Assembly: GCA_950295325.1 (NCBI GenBank)
Contig: OX485804.1
Span: 41,788,001-41,852,000 of the forward strand
Origin: Polytrichum commune
Taxonomy: Eukaryota > Streptophyta > Polytrichopsida > Polytrichales > Polytrichaceae
Direction: 5' to 3'
Length of the DNA: 64,000 nucleotides
The translations under genes were made by a program, and so were the position numbers. Below are positions 1-12,455 of the stretch, one piece after another. The notes under the pieces were generated by a model. The model was not told where the DNA came from, searched no databases, and saw only the letters and a list, made by a program, of their open reading frames with translations. Numbering within the stretch: the first letter of the stretch is position 1; each line of letters opens with the position of its first letter.

Positions 1-42
1 TGAAGTGATAGTTATATGGCTCAATTTCCAAGTTCTTTCAAG

Positions 43-1045
43 TCTGGATATTTGACAGATTTTTCAATTGGTGCTGTTTGTGGCCAGACCCCAGTTTTGT
101 GGCTGCATGGAATAGATGACCAAGTTGTCAAGTTCTGTGCTGGAAAAGCAGGCCCTCCAGTCCTGGCTCGTGCCAATGTGACTTGTGATTTCAAGGTAAA
201 AACCTGACCACAAGATTAATAGATGCTGATTCACTCCTGTAGTGAAGAAAGATGACTTGGGGTGAATATTATTCTAGGCTGGCAAGCAGAGGATGGTGAG
301 ACATCCCAGGTGAGCATTGGAATATTACTTGAGGATGGGTCCAACGATCTTTGTGCGCGTCAAACAACACTCATGGAATTTGTGGAGTGACATAGTAACC
401 TTGAATTCTGTATTTTATGGTAAGGAAATGTATGATGGAAACACACCATTAGTACAAGATGGTTAGCAAATTCAAATCGAGGCCGTAGCCACTATCCTCA
501 CGATTTCTAGAGCTCATATGAATATCTTATTCATTATCAAGTGAAGATTCTCATGCTCATTGAATGGTCCTATTGGTCCCCCCAAATATGGTGACTATTG
601 AGCCTAGAATGGTTATCATATTTTGAGCTAATAGTTCAATCTTTTTGAAACACATGTTGCCTTTTTGGTATCCATTCTTAGATGTTCACCTAACCGCATA
701 CCACTCAAATATAGGTGTCTGATTAAGATAAATAACTGAATTACACACGTCTACCTTAGGTCATGTCTGACTGGCTTGGTCTGAATTGTGAGAGTGCCAA
801 CACTTTCATAGTCTGTGTCTAACATGGACTACTATGTTCTCTACCTGGAAGTTAGGTTTCCGACACAATCCTGCTCTTTGATCGTGTGCCCATGTAACCA
901 AGAAATTTGCTGATTGATGATGGATTGTGTTTTTATAGATTGATTTGATGATGGTGGACATGTGCAGGCGATACCCGGTCTTGGTCACAGCATCAATCCT
1001 GAAGAACTATCCATACTACAACAGTGGATGAAGGAAAAACTATAG
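43..1045 (+). CDS. Acyl-protein thioesterase / SOBER1-like carboxylesterase, last two exons (5' part outside window)
   Basis: Proposed join is 43..195 and 968..1045, in phase, with a 772-bp GT-AG intron (AAG|gtaaaa ... tgtgcag|GCG). The product belongs to the alpha/beta-hydrolase family that removes acyl groups from proteins or hydrolyses small esters. The sequence shows TPVLWLHGIDDQVV, where the family has its catalytic Asp, then AGKAGPPVL, then across the splice junction CDFKAIPGLGHSI, which supplies the catalytic His. It ends EELSILQQWMKEKL and a TAG stop. The nucleophile Ser (GFSQGG in the family) must lie in an exon left of the window. An in-frame TGA at 1-3 means the exon starts after it, and the pyrimidine-rich acceptor before position 43 (SGYL, compare SGW in relatives) is the best choice. 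Nothing is broken in the visible part, so I read it as a live gene cut by the window edge. Family assignment is firm; the exact paralogue is not. Confidence 0.8.
425..740 (+). repeat. Foldback-like repeat arm inside the thioesterase intron
   Basis: The stretch carries the recurrent landmarks of a dispersed family in this window: 'agtacaagatggttagcaaat', 'gagctcatatgaatatcttat', 'gagcctagaatggttatcat', 'cacatgttgcctttttggta' and 'caaatataggtgtctgatta'. The same order of landmarks recurs near 1.5, 6.2, 22.5 and 59.2 kb, and in reverse near 45.6 and 59.7 kb. No coding potential is visible. It sits within the intron between the two thioesterase exons and does not touch the splice sites. Confidence 0.7.
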
Positions 1046-4000
1046 CAGGCCACATAAATTCATATCTCAAGGACATCCAGTGAGATTTTGGATGATGGTT
1101 TTGTGATCACCGTCATCATTACTCTGGAGCAGGAGTGTGTGTTTGTGTAGCCTCAAACTATCTGAGGTGCCCTGTGCGTTGATCTGCTTCTGGTTCAGTA
1201 TAGTATCAATGACAATAGTAGTCTTTCCAGTTTGTCCGTCTCCTATTATAAGTTCTCGTTGACCACAACCTGTAGGAACCAGGGCTATCTACTGCTGTTA
1301 ATCCTCTTTTGCAGAGGTTTGTGCACAGATTTATGTGCAATAATCCAGGAATTTTGAATTGCAATCTAGAAAAAATCATTCTTCACTTCACTGTATGTAT
1401 ATTCATAATGTTGCATTGTTCACTTTGAGAGGGCACTTTTGCAAGATGTTGAAAGTAGATGGGTCTTAAATGGTTACTTTTTTCCGACTAACCCACTTCT
1501 CCTATGACATGGAACATGCGATTAGTACAAGATGGCGAGCAAATCCAAATCAAGGCCTTGGCCTCATTCCTCATAGTTTTCAGAGCTCATATGAATATCT
1601 TGTAAAGATTCTTTTTACCTTATCAAAGTAAAGATTCTTGTGCTCATTGAAATGTGAAAGAGGTCTTCCTGCTTGTTTTGACTATTGAGCCTAGAATAGT
1701 TATCATCTATTGAGCACGTAGTCCAAACTCTTTTTGAATATGTTTCTTTTTGGTATCCATTCTTGGAGCCACAATTGTTTTACTGATGTGTTTAATTTTT
1801 GCCACGTCTTCCTAGTTGCTGGAAATGTATCACAGACTGGTTTAACCTTCTTGCCACGTTTTTTTCTTGGATTGAGTTTCCTTCTTTTTTCCTCTTTTTA
1901 GTTGATTTCAACATAGCCTGCATGTTGTGCAGAACAATACCCAATTTGTCTGTGTGTCCAAAATCACAACAGTAGTGCAATGAAGATGGAGGAAACAATA
2001 TAAATTGTTTATCACATTTGTTTCTGATGAAATTTAAAAGTTTGTATCATAAAATTCCCATCTATTTGGGAATCATAATTAAGTTAAATTGTATTATGGA
2101 AGGACGGCAAATGATATGCCTACTCAATGCGAAGAACAATGCATTATACAAGAAACTCATACCTTATCACAATGGACACACAACTAGCCATCGGGAACAT
2201 TAGGGAGTTGGGTAAATTGACACGAATTACATCCTTTGTGTACATGTAGGGTTGGTGTGGGTGGTGTTGCTCGCCTAAAACAAAATTGTCTTATCAATTC
2301 CAGTGTATGACAACCAACTAAGCGGCCTTGTATATAACATTTCCACATGTCTTGTGCTCTATCCAAACCAAATCTTTGAAACAAAACTCCCTAGGGTCGG
2401 TTCTTGTACTTTCTCTATCTCTCGAAGCATTATGATCAGGTCACTCTACTTGGCTTTGAACATTGTTGGATCCTTGTGTTGAATGTCATCATGTGTCACT
2501 CATTGCTGGCATACAAATTGTGGTTGGTCTACAAGTTTGATGAGTGTTTGGGACTGGGGTGATTGTCATCTTGAACCAAAACCCAATGTTGGTGAATTTT
2601 ATGTGATGCACCTTGGTCTACAACAACCTAGGCCAAGAGTAGCTTGTGTGTACACATACAAGTAACGAATGTGCTAGGTTGCAGAGCATATGGTGTTGGA
2701 ATAGCTGAAATGCATGAGACATGATTTGGTTGGCACGGGTACGCTCGTCAATGAAAGTGAATTGTTGGTCCAATAATGTAACACACAATCAATCCCTACA
2801 AGTTGTTATACGCTCTAAATATGTTGAATGTTGACATTAAACAATTCTATCTATCTCAACACACATGTTAGGTGTGTATGACAATGATTTAGTAGTGAAG
2901 ATTGCATGAAATTGCCACATTATACTAGGTGTTGGGCATGCAACCACCATTGTATGAATAACAATTGACACACACACACTAAGCACCCGCATACAATATT
3001 ATTCTGCATGACACACCTTTTGTTAGTTCATACATATCAAATGAAACAATCCATGTCTTTCAATACATCTTGACATTCATGAATCATTGGTATTATGCAA
3101 TGTCTTGCAAATATTGAGATGTCATCTAGACTTGCTAAACATGTGCATTGAGCATGCAATGTAGGTGAATGCACATATATATGAAACAATTCAAAACAGT
3201 GTGGAAGAATGCCCTCTACCCTCATGAGCATCCCAACCTTTAGGATCCCTAAAATATGTAGAACACATATTGTTAATGCCATACAACCCTCCATCCAAGT
3301 GGCAAGTCCGTCCAATTAGTCGAACACTATAGCATTATTCTCCTTTGACATCCGTCAATTATGTCAGTCTCTAGTATCTATGCTCTTGAATTGGTAGCAG
3401 TGGGCTAGATGCTTAGGCTCTAACGCCACATAGAGCTTGTAGCCTAGACGATGGCATTCGTGGCGTCTTGGATGTTTGTGATTACATGAATTACATTAGA
3501 AGTGCTCTATGATATATTAGGAACCTTTTTACCTCATTAACCAACCGCTTTTCTAGATTTAATCCCTCTCATCAAGGACGTGGTGTAAATCTATTTGAGA
3601 TTGATTGGCCATGTGCACATATATTTGGCCCCCCACAAACCTAACATGGAAGCCTCATCCTTATGTCATTCTTGACAAGGTTCTAGCCATCTCCCATAGG
3701 CCGCATACCATTAACCAGTGTGAAAGCAACCCCATAGTTGCTATTGTTGTAGTTCCCACCTAATTTGGTTGCAATGGCGCTTAAGATTTGAACACATGAT
3801 GTTAGTATGGACGTTGACAAAAAAAAATATAACAACAAAGACCATGGCCATACCCCAAGATGTATTTCATAATGAACCAAACAACTACACACTCTTCAAG
3901 TTTACTTATTATATTCATCATGAATCATGTGTATGTAATGCTCTACATGTGGATGATCTTAACTAAAATTCAAATTAAAGAGTGTTCTTGCAAGCCAAAT

Positions 4001-5650
4001 CACTTGTAGCTTGAAATTTAAAGAGTGACTTGGCATGTGTGTGGTAGTATTCTAAGGGATCTTGTAAAGTATATAGGATATGTGCACAAATCCATGGCAA
4101 ATGTTAGTTGTACTGGATAATATACACACTTCAATGGCCAATTTGTGGCACTAATGTTATATCATTGGTTTAAACTCATTCATCTCCACACATGAGAGCA
4201 CATTTTGTAACCAATATGTTTTTTTTTGTCTCAAGTAGCACAAAAATACATAGACATGTATTTTAAAATACTAAGCCTAAACTAAAAGCACATAGGTGCA
4301 TGATTGGAGTTGGGGGAGGCCCTCCACTAACAATAGTGAGATGTTGAATAGGAGTATTCTTTAGTGGTTGGTGCCAGCCATTTAAGCCCCCCCCCCCCCT
4401 CCTTAGATCATATTTGCCTCATGCATGTGTGTGAGCGGGGACTACTCCTGCTCGGCTACAAATCTAACCTTGGGCTCTAAACCTCCTCCTCTTCTCCTAG
4501 TCACCAATCCTCTTAGTTTTTCCTCTCTCCCCCACTCATGTTATTCCTCATTGTGGCATTGGCTCTAGCATGGCTGATATAGAACATGCTTAGGATTTTT
4601 AACTATAGCTTGCATTTTCCTCTTTTATTTTGATGTCATGAGTCTTCACTTGAATTGCCGTGACCTATAAGTTGTTTATATCATGAGTTGCGATAGTCTT
4701 TGAGGTTTCAATAGCTAGAGTAGAGGTATTTGTTGTAGGTCATGTAATAACTTACAATATTTTTGTCCACTACAATTTTACTTATGATATATGACACTAA
4801 CATGTAATTGTGGGCTAAATTCACCACTACAAGCACTATTTTTTTACTTGTGTTGTTTGCTATCCCCCCCCCCCCCCCCCCCTTCCTTAAATTTACTATT
4901 TGTAGTTGCCATGGTCATAGCCTAGGGTAATGAATGTTGGTGGTGGTTGAATCTTATGTGTATTTCAGGTCTACCCACCAAGCCATTTTCAAGGTCCCCA
5001 TGTATAATATTATTAAATGGTGCCATGGAATCTCACATCCAAGGTCTCCAATGACCATGATCTATCACATGGTATCTCATATTGAAGGAGCCGCAAGGAT
5101 ATATCTTATCCGGTTTGTTTTTGTATACTTTTATAATAAATGCATGATCACAAGCTGGGTTGGAGGATAGTGAATTTACTCTTTGAAAAGTAAGCATGCT
5201 AGGTAGGACAAGTAAATTAGGAGGGTTCAAACTTCCACCATATATATTTTGATACCTACTTTCCTAGCACAACCTGGCAAGTATCAATATCAACATATGC
5301 TAGAGATGCTAAAAAATATATGTAGAACCACCCTCCATGCCAATTACACTAAACATTTGATCTCATGTGGCCCACACTATTGTATCTATCATTGATCCAC
5401 ATTGTCTTGCAATCACTAGGTGGCATCTTGAGAGTGTGTCATGTGACACTAGATGCTACATGACAAGTCATGAAGACCAATCTATTTCACCTAGTACACC
5501 AACTTTAATGTCACACTTAATTACATGTTAATGAAATGAGATTGATCTTAAAGTCCGGGAGACCATAAGTGCATCAAGATGGTGTCAAACAAGCTAATTT
5601 CCTAGAGTTACAGTGGAGTGCAATAGTCTTCATGAGTTAATATAGACATA
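1046..5650. other. Intergenic, no gene recognised; repeats and homopolymer tracts
   Basis: The first few hundred bases are probably the thioesterase 3' UTR. A second foldback-family arm follows at about 1465-1785. From 1.8 to 5.6 kb I see only short spurious reading frames, AT-rich DNA and two long C tracts (4387-4399 and 4865-4882). Nothing else could be assigned. Confidence 0.6.
1465..1785 (+). repeat. Foldback-like repeat arm
   Basis: This is a second copy of the dispersed family seen at 425-740. It starts with 'gggtcttaaatggttac' and continues through 'cccacttctcctatgacatgg', 'attagtacaagatgg', 'agagctcatatgaatatctt', 'gagcctagaatagttatcat' and 'ctttttggtatccattctt'. The middle is rearranged after 'gaatatcttgtaaagattc'. 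The extra 5' sequence compared with the first copy helps to define the outer end of the arm. Confidence 0.65.
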
Positions 5651-5655
5651 CCTTA

Positions 5656-6186
5656 TGGGGCATTCCCACCTGACATTAGTTAGAAGTAGTTTTAGTCTAA
5701 AAGCGGTTTTAGTTATCTAGGGTTCACACATACGGCTCTTTTTAGTGCCGAGCCTAGTTGGCAAATGATGTGGCATGGCTTAAAAGTGGAGGTTTTAAGC
5801 CTCAACCACCGACCCTCCCATCGGTACCTAAACATGAGGCAAGAATATAGGAACTTTAAAAGTGTCGCCTCCCACCCTTGTGATTGGTTGCTTTTTAGTC
5901 TTAGCTATGAGGGCACGAGGAGCTTCATTAACAAAAACCAATGGTAAGATAGGTGAGTAGTAAGACATTTGGGGATGGGACAAAAACTACCCAACATTCA
6001 TTGCTTGGTAGATAAAACAATGAACATGTGTGAAAGCTACTTAACTAAAACCTACTTGAAAATCTCCGGAGCAAGTTCTTGTAGGTGCATTGGGATAGTC
6101 GGATGCCTCCGCTATAACCGAGGGAGCTTTACCCGGTTTTTAGGAAATACTTTGGGTCTTAACTAAAGTCGGGTGGGAATGCCCCA
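5656..6186. mobile_element. 531-bp MITE with TTA target-site duplication
   Basis: The ends are inverted repeats: left TGGGGCATTCCCACCTGAC and right, read inverted, TGGGGCATTCCCACCCGAC. Weaker similarity continues inwards to about 40 bp. The element is flanked by TTA at 5653-5655 and at 6187-6189. A 3-bp TTA duplication and this size fit Tourist-like (PIF/Harbinger) non-autonomous elements. There is no transposase; the small open frames inside are not recognisable. I saw no second copy in this window. Confidence 0.75.
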
Positions 6187-6214
6187 TTAGATGGGTATTT
6201 CTCTCATCGCCTAC

Positions 6215-6515
6215 TTCTCGAAGGATATAAAAATATGCAATTAGTGCAAGATGATTAGCAAGCCCAAATCATACCACAACCATTGCAACAAAATATTCGG
6301 AGCTTGTATAAATATCTTATTCATTATCAAATTGATAATCCTCATGCTCATTAAGTGGTCATACAAGTCCCCCTGATTGTGTTGATTATTGAACCTAGAA
6401 AGGTTAGCATATTTTGAGCATGTAGTCCAACCTCTTTTAAACACATGTGTTTTTGGAGCTAATTCTTAGATCCACTCCTAACCACATACAACTCATATAT
6501 AGGCGTCCAGATTAT
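6215..6515 (+). repeat. Foldback-like repeat arm
   Basis: The family landmarks occur in order: 'aattagtgcaagatgattagc', 'ggagcttgtataaatatcttat', 'gaacctagaaaggttagcat', 'agtccaacctcttttaaaca' and 'catatataggcgtccagatta'. This is a single arm, with no partner arm nearby. It starts about 30 bp after the right end of the 531-bp MITE. Confidence 0.65.
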
Positions 6516-7207
6516 TGTTGTGTTCGACTTAGGCACATCTATCTTAGGAGCTAATATCAACTTGATGTCAAATTGATTTTGAGAAAGACTTGAGACTCCC
6601 TAGTCTTACATTCTCAAATAGGAACTTATCTCCAATGGGAATTATAAAGGGACACTGCTTTACATCCCATAATCTGAGAATTTACAACTGTGTAACATTA
6701 ATTTGCTTTGACAAACAGGCATGGTGACTAAATTTTCTTCATGCTAAGTAAAACTCTATTGGTGGCAATCAGCTCAGTTCAAGAACACTTTGAGAGTAGG
6801 AAGCAAGATACACAATTAAGGATACAAACAAAGCTTTGAGTTCACTATCTTCAAATTCCTTCCAAAAGGGTTCACTCAGAAAAAGTTTACTAAGGTGCAA
6901 TCGTGTTACACAGTGGACTTCTTCACAGCATTAGACTTTTTGATGTCAAAGTACCACCGCAACAGGTGATCTTCCAAATATCACATCACCGAAATAATGG
7001 ACCTCTTTGTTTTTCGAGTTAGCCACACTTAACAGAGGGAAATGCACCAGAAATGCCATAAGATGGTATCCAAGGCCAAGGCATGTATGCTAGTTACTAC
7101 AGGAGGTTACTTCATTTCAGTTGCTGGTGCTGCTACCCACGGGATGTCAATGATGCCGGAAGGCTTTTTGTAATTTAGAGCTGACTTGATAGCCCATGCC
7201 AACAGCA
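6516..7207. other. SmG 3' flank
   Basis: No gene was recognised. The part nearest 7.2 kb should hold the 3' UTR and polyadenylation region of the minus-strand SmG gene. No repeat family identified elsewhere in the window was seen here. Confidence 0.4.
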
Positions 7208-8618
7208 CTACCTTGTCGTCACAGGTTCGAGGGCTTCAATCATAACCACGCTATTCCCTCGAATAACCTGCATACAAAAGAAGGATAAGCTCATGAACAT
7301 GGACACACACAAAAGCTTCCATTTGGTGTTGGATGTTCAGCATGAACCATATTTCTCATGGGTAAGAGATTATGCCCTCTACCAGACATTCAAACACACC
7401 TCGTTTAGTGAATGTCACATTGTCCAACAGATTATTTACAAAGCTCTTCAGTGATATGAATAATCTCTTGCAAATGCGGATTACAGTAGATAATGGCCAT
7501 TGGGTAGCCCTGGCTCACAGCCACCCTCCACTCGGACAGGTCACCCCAATGGTCATTTTCTACTACATAAAACACTGCACTGAAAATACACATTGATAAA
7601 AGAAGTGTTTTTTCTCCGTTTAGATTTCTTGTAGCGGATGTGGCACTATTACCGATGCAATACTATATATTATGACCAGAGTTTGTCGCTGTGACCAAAA
7701 TTTGGTGGGTTTCTTTACGAAACCAGCTACCATGATGAATGTCGTGTGGAAACTTCGCTCCCGTATCCTTCATTTCACCTCTATTTAGATGCCAGGTCAA
7801 AAAAAAATTGTGGCCATTATGGCCTTATGGGGCCACCCAAAGAATGGAAGCCATTCGGTGTCAAACAGCCCAACCAGTAGCAAGATAAAAGCCGATTTTG
7901 TACCGACACATGCAGGGGAAAAAAACACATTCGGAAAAAGCAAGATAGTGAGTAGCTCCTGCGCACTCGCATCATCACAAAGGCAAAATTCAACGTGATG
8001 CAAGGTCCTTACCACCATGCCAATCTCATTCCTGTCAGCACCATTGATCTCCACCGTGTTGTCGAGCACCAGGTTCATGAACTGATCAAACCCGCGCAGC
8101 ACGCCAATTACGTTCCTGCCTGCGTTCAGCTTGACTGCAAATCCAAACGATAGCCCTGGTCAGAAGGCAAAACCTTTTCTACACCCCAGCTTTCCAATAC
8201 TCGAAGAAAATTTCAAAAACGAAAATAAAACAACTCCCAACAGCTCCAAACAGCTCCCAAAAGCTCCAAACAACAAACCAACCACAAACCCTAATTTCTT
8301 TTTTTTTTAAAGGACAAAAGTCGCAGTTACTTACTGTTGAGCTTCTTATCCATGTACCTGCAAAAAACCCAACAACCACAACACCAAGGTCAGAGGATGG
8401 GTTTTATCAATCTTCCTCCCTGCGCTATTTCAAACAAGCCCTGAAATGGGAAGTAAAAAAAGAAGAGCCGATGTCTCCCTCGTGAAATAAATAGAAGGAT
8501 ACACCGACTTTACCAGAAGGAAGGGAAAAAACAAAAAAAAAAACACGAGAAGAAAAACAGAGAGTGCAAGGAGTGAGACTTGCTTCTTCAAATCGGGAGG
8601 CTGGCCTGATTTGCTCAT
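7208..8618 (-). CDS. SNRPG: Small nuclear ribonucleoprotein G (SmG), four exons
   Basis: On the minus strand, join exon 1 8618..8584, exon 2 8357..8335, exon 3 8134..8013 and exon 4 7267..7208. This gives 240 nt, or 79 aa, the normal SmG length. SmG is one of seven Sm proteins forming the ring on U1, U2, U4 and U5 snRNAs in the nucleus. The protein begins [19 protein letters not shown]. The Sm1 motif covers about residues 18-50 ([16 protein letters not shown]), and the Sm2 motif IRGNSVV starts at residue 62. It ends EALEPVTTR. Introns 2 and 3 are GT-AG (200 and 745 nt). Intron 1 (226 nt) has donor GCAAGT instead of GT; the GC donor is the only site that restores the reading KKYMDKK. Exon 2 is only 23 nt, so ORF scans miss it. 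All exons join in frame without stops. Confidence 0.93.
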
Positions 8619-8708
8619 GGTGGCTGATGGCACAAAGGAAGCAACAGCAACGACAGGGGTTTGGAAAGTCGGAGGAGGCCAGCGAGCGAAACCAAAGAGA
8701 CGCGAAGT

Positions 8709-8716
8709 TAGGGTTT
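8709..8716 (-). promoter_or_regulatory. Telo-box (AAACCCTA) upstream of SmG
   Basis: Read on the minus strand, this is AAACCCTA, about 90 bp upstream of the SmG start codon. Telo-boxes are known near the transcription starts of plant ribosomal and RNA-processing genes, which suits SmG. A CCAAT sequence lies further upstream near 8790-8800 on the same strand. The region between the ATG and the telo-box is probably 5' UTR. That this site functions is inferred, not shown. Confidence 0.45.
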
Positions 8717-8849
8717 TAGCCAACACCGCGAGAAGAGTTGAGGAGGGAGAGAGACGGAGGAACTAAGGGCCTCCAAAATCGAGCTATCCTATTGGTCGAG
8801 AGAGCATCATTTTCGAACCCAAGTATATGTTACCAACACTATATGTGTA

Positions 8850-9260
8850 AGCCTAAGATTGTTTGTCATTCCTTGCAATAACATTTGGGCATTATAGATT
8901 TACTATGTTGCAATTTCCGTCACTTACAAAGTGATTTTTTTCATCCAAATCTCAATCATTAGTGACATCAATTCATTACATTAATTCGCGAATGTTATAA
9001 TGCATAATATAGCACACTTTGTTTCAAAACATTTGGCATTCCAATGAACTGAAAGTGAGTTGGGATGACGGTGCTCGTAAGCTTATTCATAAGAAGTGTC
9101 ACGAGAAAATTTACCAAGGTGACATAAAATACCATTTGACACTAAATACAAGATTCAGTGTCGGTTTTGGGGTCCCAAGGTTATCTATGAAAAATGAAGT
9201 GGCATTAATGTGGCATCATTTTCCCACCAAATCTCATGTGTCCTGATTAAAAAAAAATAC
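8850..9260. repeat. Dispersed repeat, copy 1 of 3
   Basis: Landmarks are 'ttgtcattccttgcaataac', 'tttgggcattatagatttac', 'atgttgcaatttccgtcact', 'catccaaatctcaatcatta', 'cataagaagtgtcacgagaa' and 'tgacactaaataca'. They recur in the same order at about 9340-9650 and 17870-18180. The copies end near CACTAAAT/ATTTAGTG strings, suggesting a decayed DNA element, but I could not fix the termini. Confidence 0.6.
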
Positions 9261-9339
9261 ACTAAATATTGTATTTAGTCACCAATTCTATTTGTCTTGC
9301 TCAATGTTGAGTGTGAACCACTTGTGTAGTGTCACCGAC

Positions 9340-9650
9340 ACTAAATAAACCTAACAATGTTTGTCAGTCCTTGTAAAACAATTTGGGCAATAAGTATTTA
9401 TAATGTTGCAAATATTGACACTTATTCAGTGATTTTTCACCCAAATTTCAATCATCCGTGACAATATTTCATTACAGAAGATGGTAAATATACCAAACTA
9501 TGTTTCAATAATTGGCATGCATTTTATCCAAATTTCAACCACCCATGACAATACTTGTAGATTTGTTCATAAGAAGTGTCATTATAAAACTTACCCACAA
9601 TGACGTAAAATGCCTCATGACACTAAATACAACATTTAGTTTACTCCTAA
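9340..9650. repeat. Dispersed repeat, copy 2 of 3
   Basis: This copy has the same landmarks as copy 1, for example 'tttgtcagtccttgtaaaac', 'tttgggcaataagtatttat', 'cataagaagtgtcattataa' and 'tgacactaaatacaacattt'. It lies in the same orientation, with about 80 bp between the two copies, so it could be a tandem duplication. Confidence 0.6.
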
Positions 9651-10250
9651 TTTCAGAACAAAAAATTTCAAGCATGGGTTCAACCTTCAATCCCGAGGTT
9701 AGGTTCATTGAGGGGTGTTTTGGATTTCAAATTTTTAGGACCTACATTGTAATGTAAATCCACCAAGAGTGCATGTTTACATTACAGTAGTGACCAAGGG
9801 CCATTAGAAAACTTGATTTGGATTTCACCTGACCAAGAGGAATCCACATCACTCCTAAGAAAACTTTAGTCACATGACATGATGTAAAGTAGTCTCAGGG
9901 TGGGTTCACATTACGTTCCAGATGCAATAAACTTTGGGTACAAGACACCCCTTAGTGGACCTCACTTCAAGACTTGAGATTGGACCCAAGATCAAACATT
10001 CAGTTCTCAAATAAGGAGAAATGTTTTCTTGAGTGGAGATTGTTCAGTTTTGACAAGAAAATGATGCCACGTTAGTGCCACTTTGTTCTTTTCATATCTT
10101 GGACACAAACCCTAGTGTAACCTCATGGAATCCAAATTCATGCTCTTAACCAAGAGGTTTTCTTGAGTTTTGGAGTTCTAGAGATCTTGGACCTTATTTT
10201 AGACCCACCCTAAGATCATATGAAAAGGGGACGTATTTCTTGACTGATCC
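9651..10250. other. Intergenic, nothing recognised
   Basis: AT-rich, non-coding sequence. I see no gene, and no repeat family that I can match elsewhere in the window. Confidence 0.5.
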
Positions 10251-10429
10251 CATAACATTATTAAGCAATGTGCATTTGTTCATGTGGGCCCTAAGAAGAT
10301 AACCATGGGATGCCCCAACCCAGTGCACATTCAAACTTAATTTGAGTCTCCTTGCACTGGGTTGGGACATCTCATGATTATATTCTCAAGGTCCACATGA
10401 ATGAACGCACACAACTTAACAATGTTATG
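10251..10429. mobile_element. Hairpin MITE of the CATAACATTATTAAGC family
   Basis: The 179-bp element begins cataacattattaagcaatg and ends with the inverted match ttaacaatgttatg. The inner arms also pair: 'catgtgggccctaagaagat' against 'tctcaaggtccacatgaatg', and 'gccccaacccagtgca' against 'tgcactgggttgggac'. It is the same family as 16126-16278 and the units at 52.9-53.9 kb. It has no coding capacity. Confidence 0.75.
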
Positions 10430-12455
10430 CATTAAATTGGGCATTTTTAACCAAATCAAGAATCAAAACTCCAATTGTTGGTTGCTCATCTTTATTTACC
10501 ATAAATGTCGGTCCCACATTTAAAACCCCCTCCCCAAGTACCATTTTGGGACCAGTATTCATGTTTTATCATAATCAATCAAACGAATAATAAAATGGTT
10601 TTGGCAAAATTGAAATAAACCCGCTTTCATCAAAAAAACAATTGGAAAATATTGAACAAAATATCAAAGACGCATTTTAAGGTCATTGGCACTTTCTTTC
10701 CTTGGAGGTCATATTTGTTTTATGTTAAGAAAACTTATTTGCATGCTCCCTTTGCAAAATCCAAGTGACCGCCAAGCACTATTCATTTTAGGACATGTGG
10801 AATTTCATGTCAATTTCTCATCCTTTTTTCTGACCTGGTCAATATTGTTTTGACGACCTAGTGTCACGAAATGAGAGGATTTTGAAATAATTTTCATGAC
10901 TCTCGCTCACTAGCCCGAACGAGGACATTCTCTTTATATTCCATATCCCCTAGAAAAGAAAAAACCTCCACTCGAACTACACCATGTGTCACTCTCATAT
11001 TGGTTGAGGCCAATATTCAACATGTACTTGATATTGTTTACCTTGCAGTGCAGTTGAAATCAAGGCCACTTTACACATGGACCAAGAGCCGTGTTATGTT
11101 GAATTTTTTAGGACCTTTGTTGTGGAAACATAGAATTTTAATATCAAACCCCAAAATTTTAGTAGAGGCACATGTGAACCTCAAAATTCAAAACCCAACG
11201 GTAGATATGGCACAAACAATATAAAACAAAATTTTCAAAATGATGCATAGTAACCAAATGAGAGGGGGGCATGACCCCCAACAATTAACACCTTGAACCC
11301 TAAACCCTAAACCAACTGGTTGGGAGGGGGGTTGAGGGGGGGAGTGTTCTGTAGATATCCCGACTGTTATGCATTGAAAAGTTTCCCTAAGTCTCAAAAG
11401 AGATCTAGTTTGCATATATAAGTAAATAAAATTTTACGGATTCCAAATCTTATAACATCTAACATGTTGTAAATATTAAAAAGCATAAACAAAATACAAT
11501 AAAATAAAAACACACATCCCAACTAATGTTTTGGCAGATTTGGGCTTCATAGGCATTCAAGGGTTAAAGAACCGCCATGATAACATACTAGGTAGTTCTA
11601 AGATACCAATTTAGAGGAATGGTCAGCTTACTTCTTAGACAAATTAATAGTGTATTTGATAAACCCGGCTAGATTTGGTAAACTTCGTGTTTTTTTTCTT
11701 ATAATTGTTGTTTCCAGTTTATCACTATTGGTTGACCTACATCGTGCCATTGAAATAGGGTACCCTCTCTACTTATAGTAAGGGCATTGACACTTCAATT
11801 GTGAGTGGATGTATTACATAGAGAATTCAAAAATCACAATTTTCTCAACTTTGCATCATGAAGGGCTTGAAACAAACCAACTTAATAACATGAAAGGTTT
11901 GTTATTTTCTTCCTAGTGCAATAGAGTTATTTGTAAAGTAAAGTGGATGAAACCATGGGTTTAGTCCCAAACCATGAGTTTATGAGAATTAACATAAAGT
12001 CACCCAGTTTTCTTAATGCTTAAATTATCATCCACACGGAGTGCTTTCGGGCTATTAAAAACCGGCTTTCTAACTTGTTCTGCTAGGATGGGCGAGCCAA
12101 GCTAGATTTGCAAAGAGTGATCCAAGATTCAAAACAACGGATCTCATGTGTACCTTGTTTTAGATCCTAAAATTCTCTTAAAATTTGAGAGGTGGGAAGA
12201 GGAGGTCCCAAAATTTTGCACCCAACTTTCCAACTAGGCTCCAAAACATGACAAGCTTGCAAGCTCTTAAAGAAAAGTTTTCTCAAAGAAGGATCAAACC
12301 CACGATTACATATCTCTTTGAGGGACTTTAAGGACAACTCTATTGTGTATGGATTATAGTTTGTGTAAGTGAGTCATTTAATCCTTTAATTCGTTCATTC
12401 TTCATGTGTATAGAAAACTTGAAGATTCATATGTTATTGTAACTACATCATCTCA
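10430..12455. other. Intergenic, nothing recognised apart from a short telomere-like run
   Basis: AT-rich sequence with scattered short frames and no recognisable product. A short (CCCTAAA)n run lies at 11295-11312. 'cacttcacatgcaagccaag' at the right edge belongs to the next MITE. Confidence 0.5.
11295..11312. repeat. Short interstitial telomere-type repeat
   Basis: The run AACCCTAAACCCTAAACC is two to three units of the plant telomere repeat (CCCTAAA). It is too short to claim a telomere-derived origin, and could be chance or a telo-box cluster with no gene attached. Confidence 0.5.

Noticed and set aside
3870-4120. Possible copia reverse transcriptase trace (frame ending near CNALHVDDLN, then 'ILRDLVKYIGYV' in another frame)
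   Set aside because: Only a few residues resemble copia RT, the two pieces are in different frames without the sequence expected between them, and no LTRs were seen.
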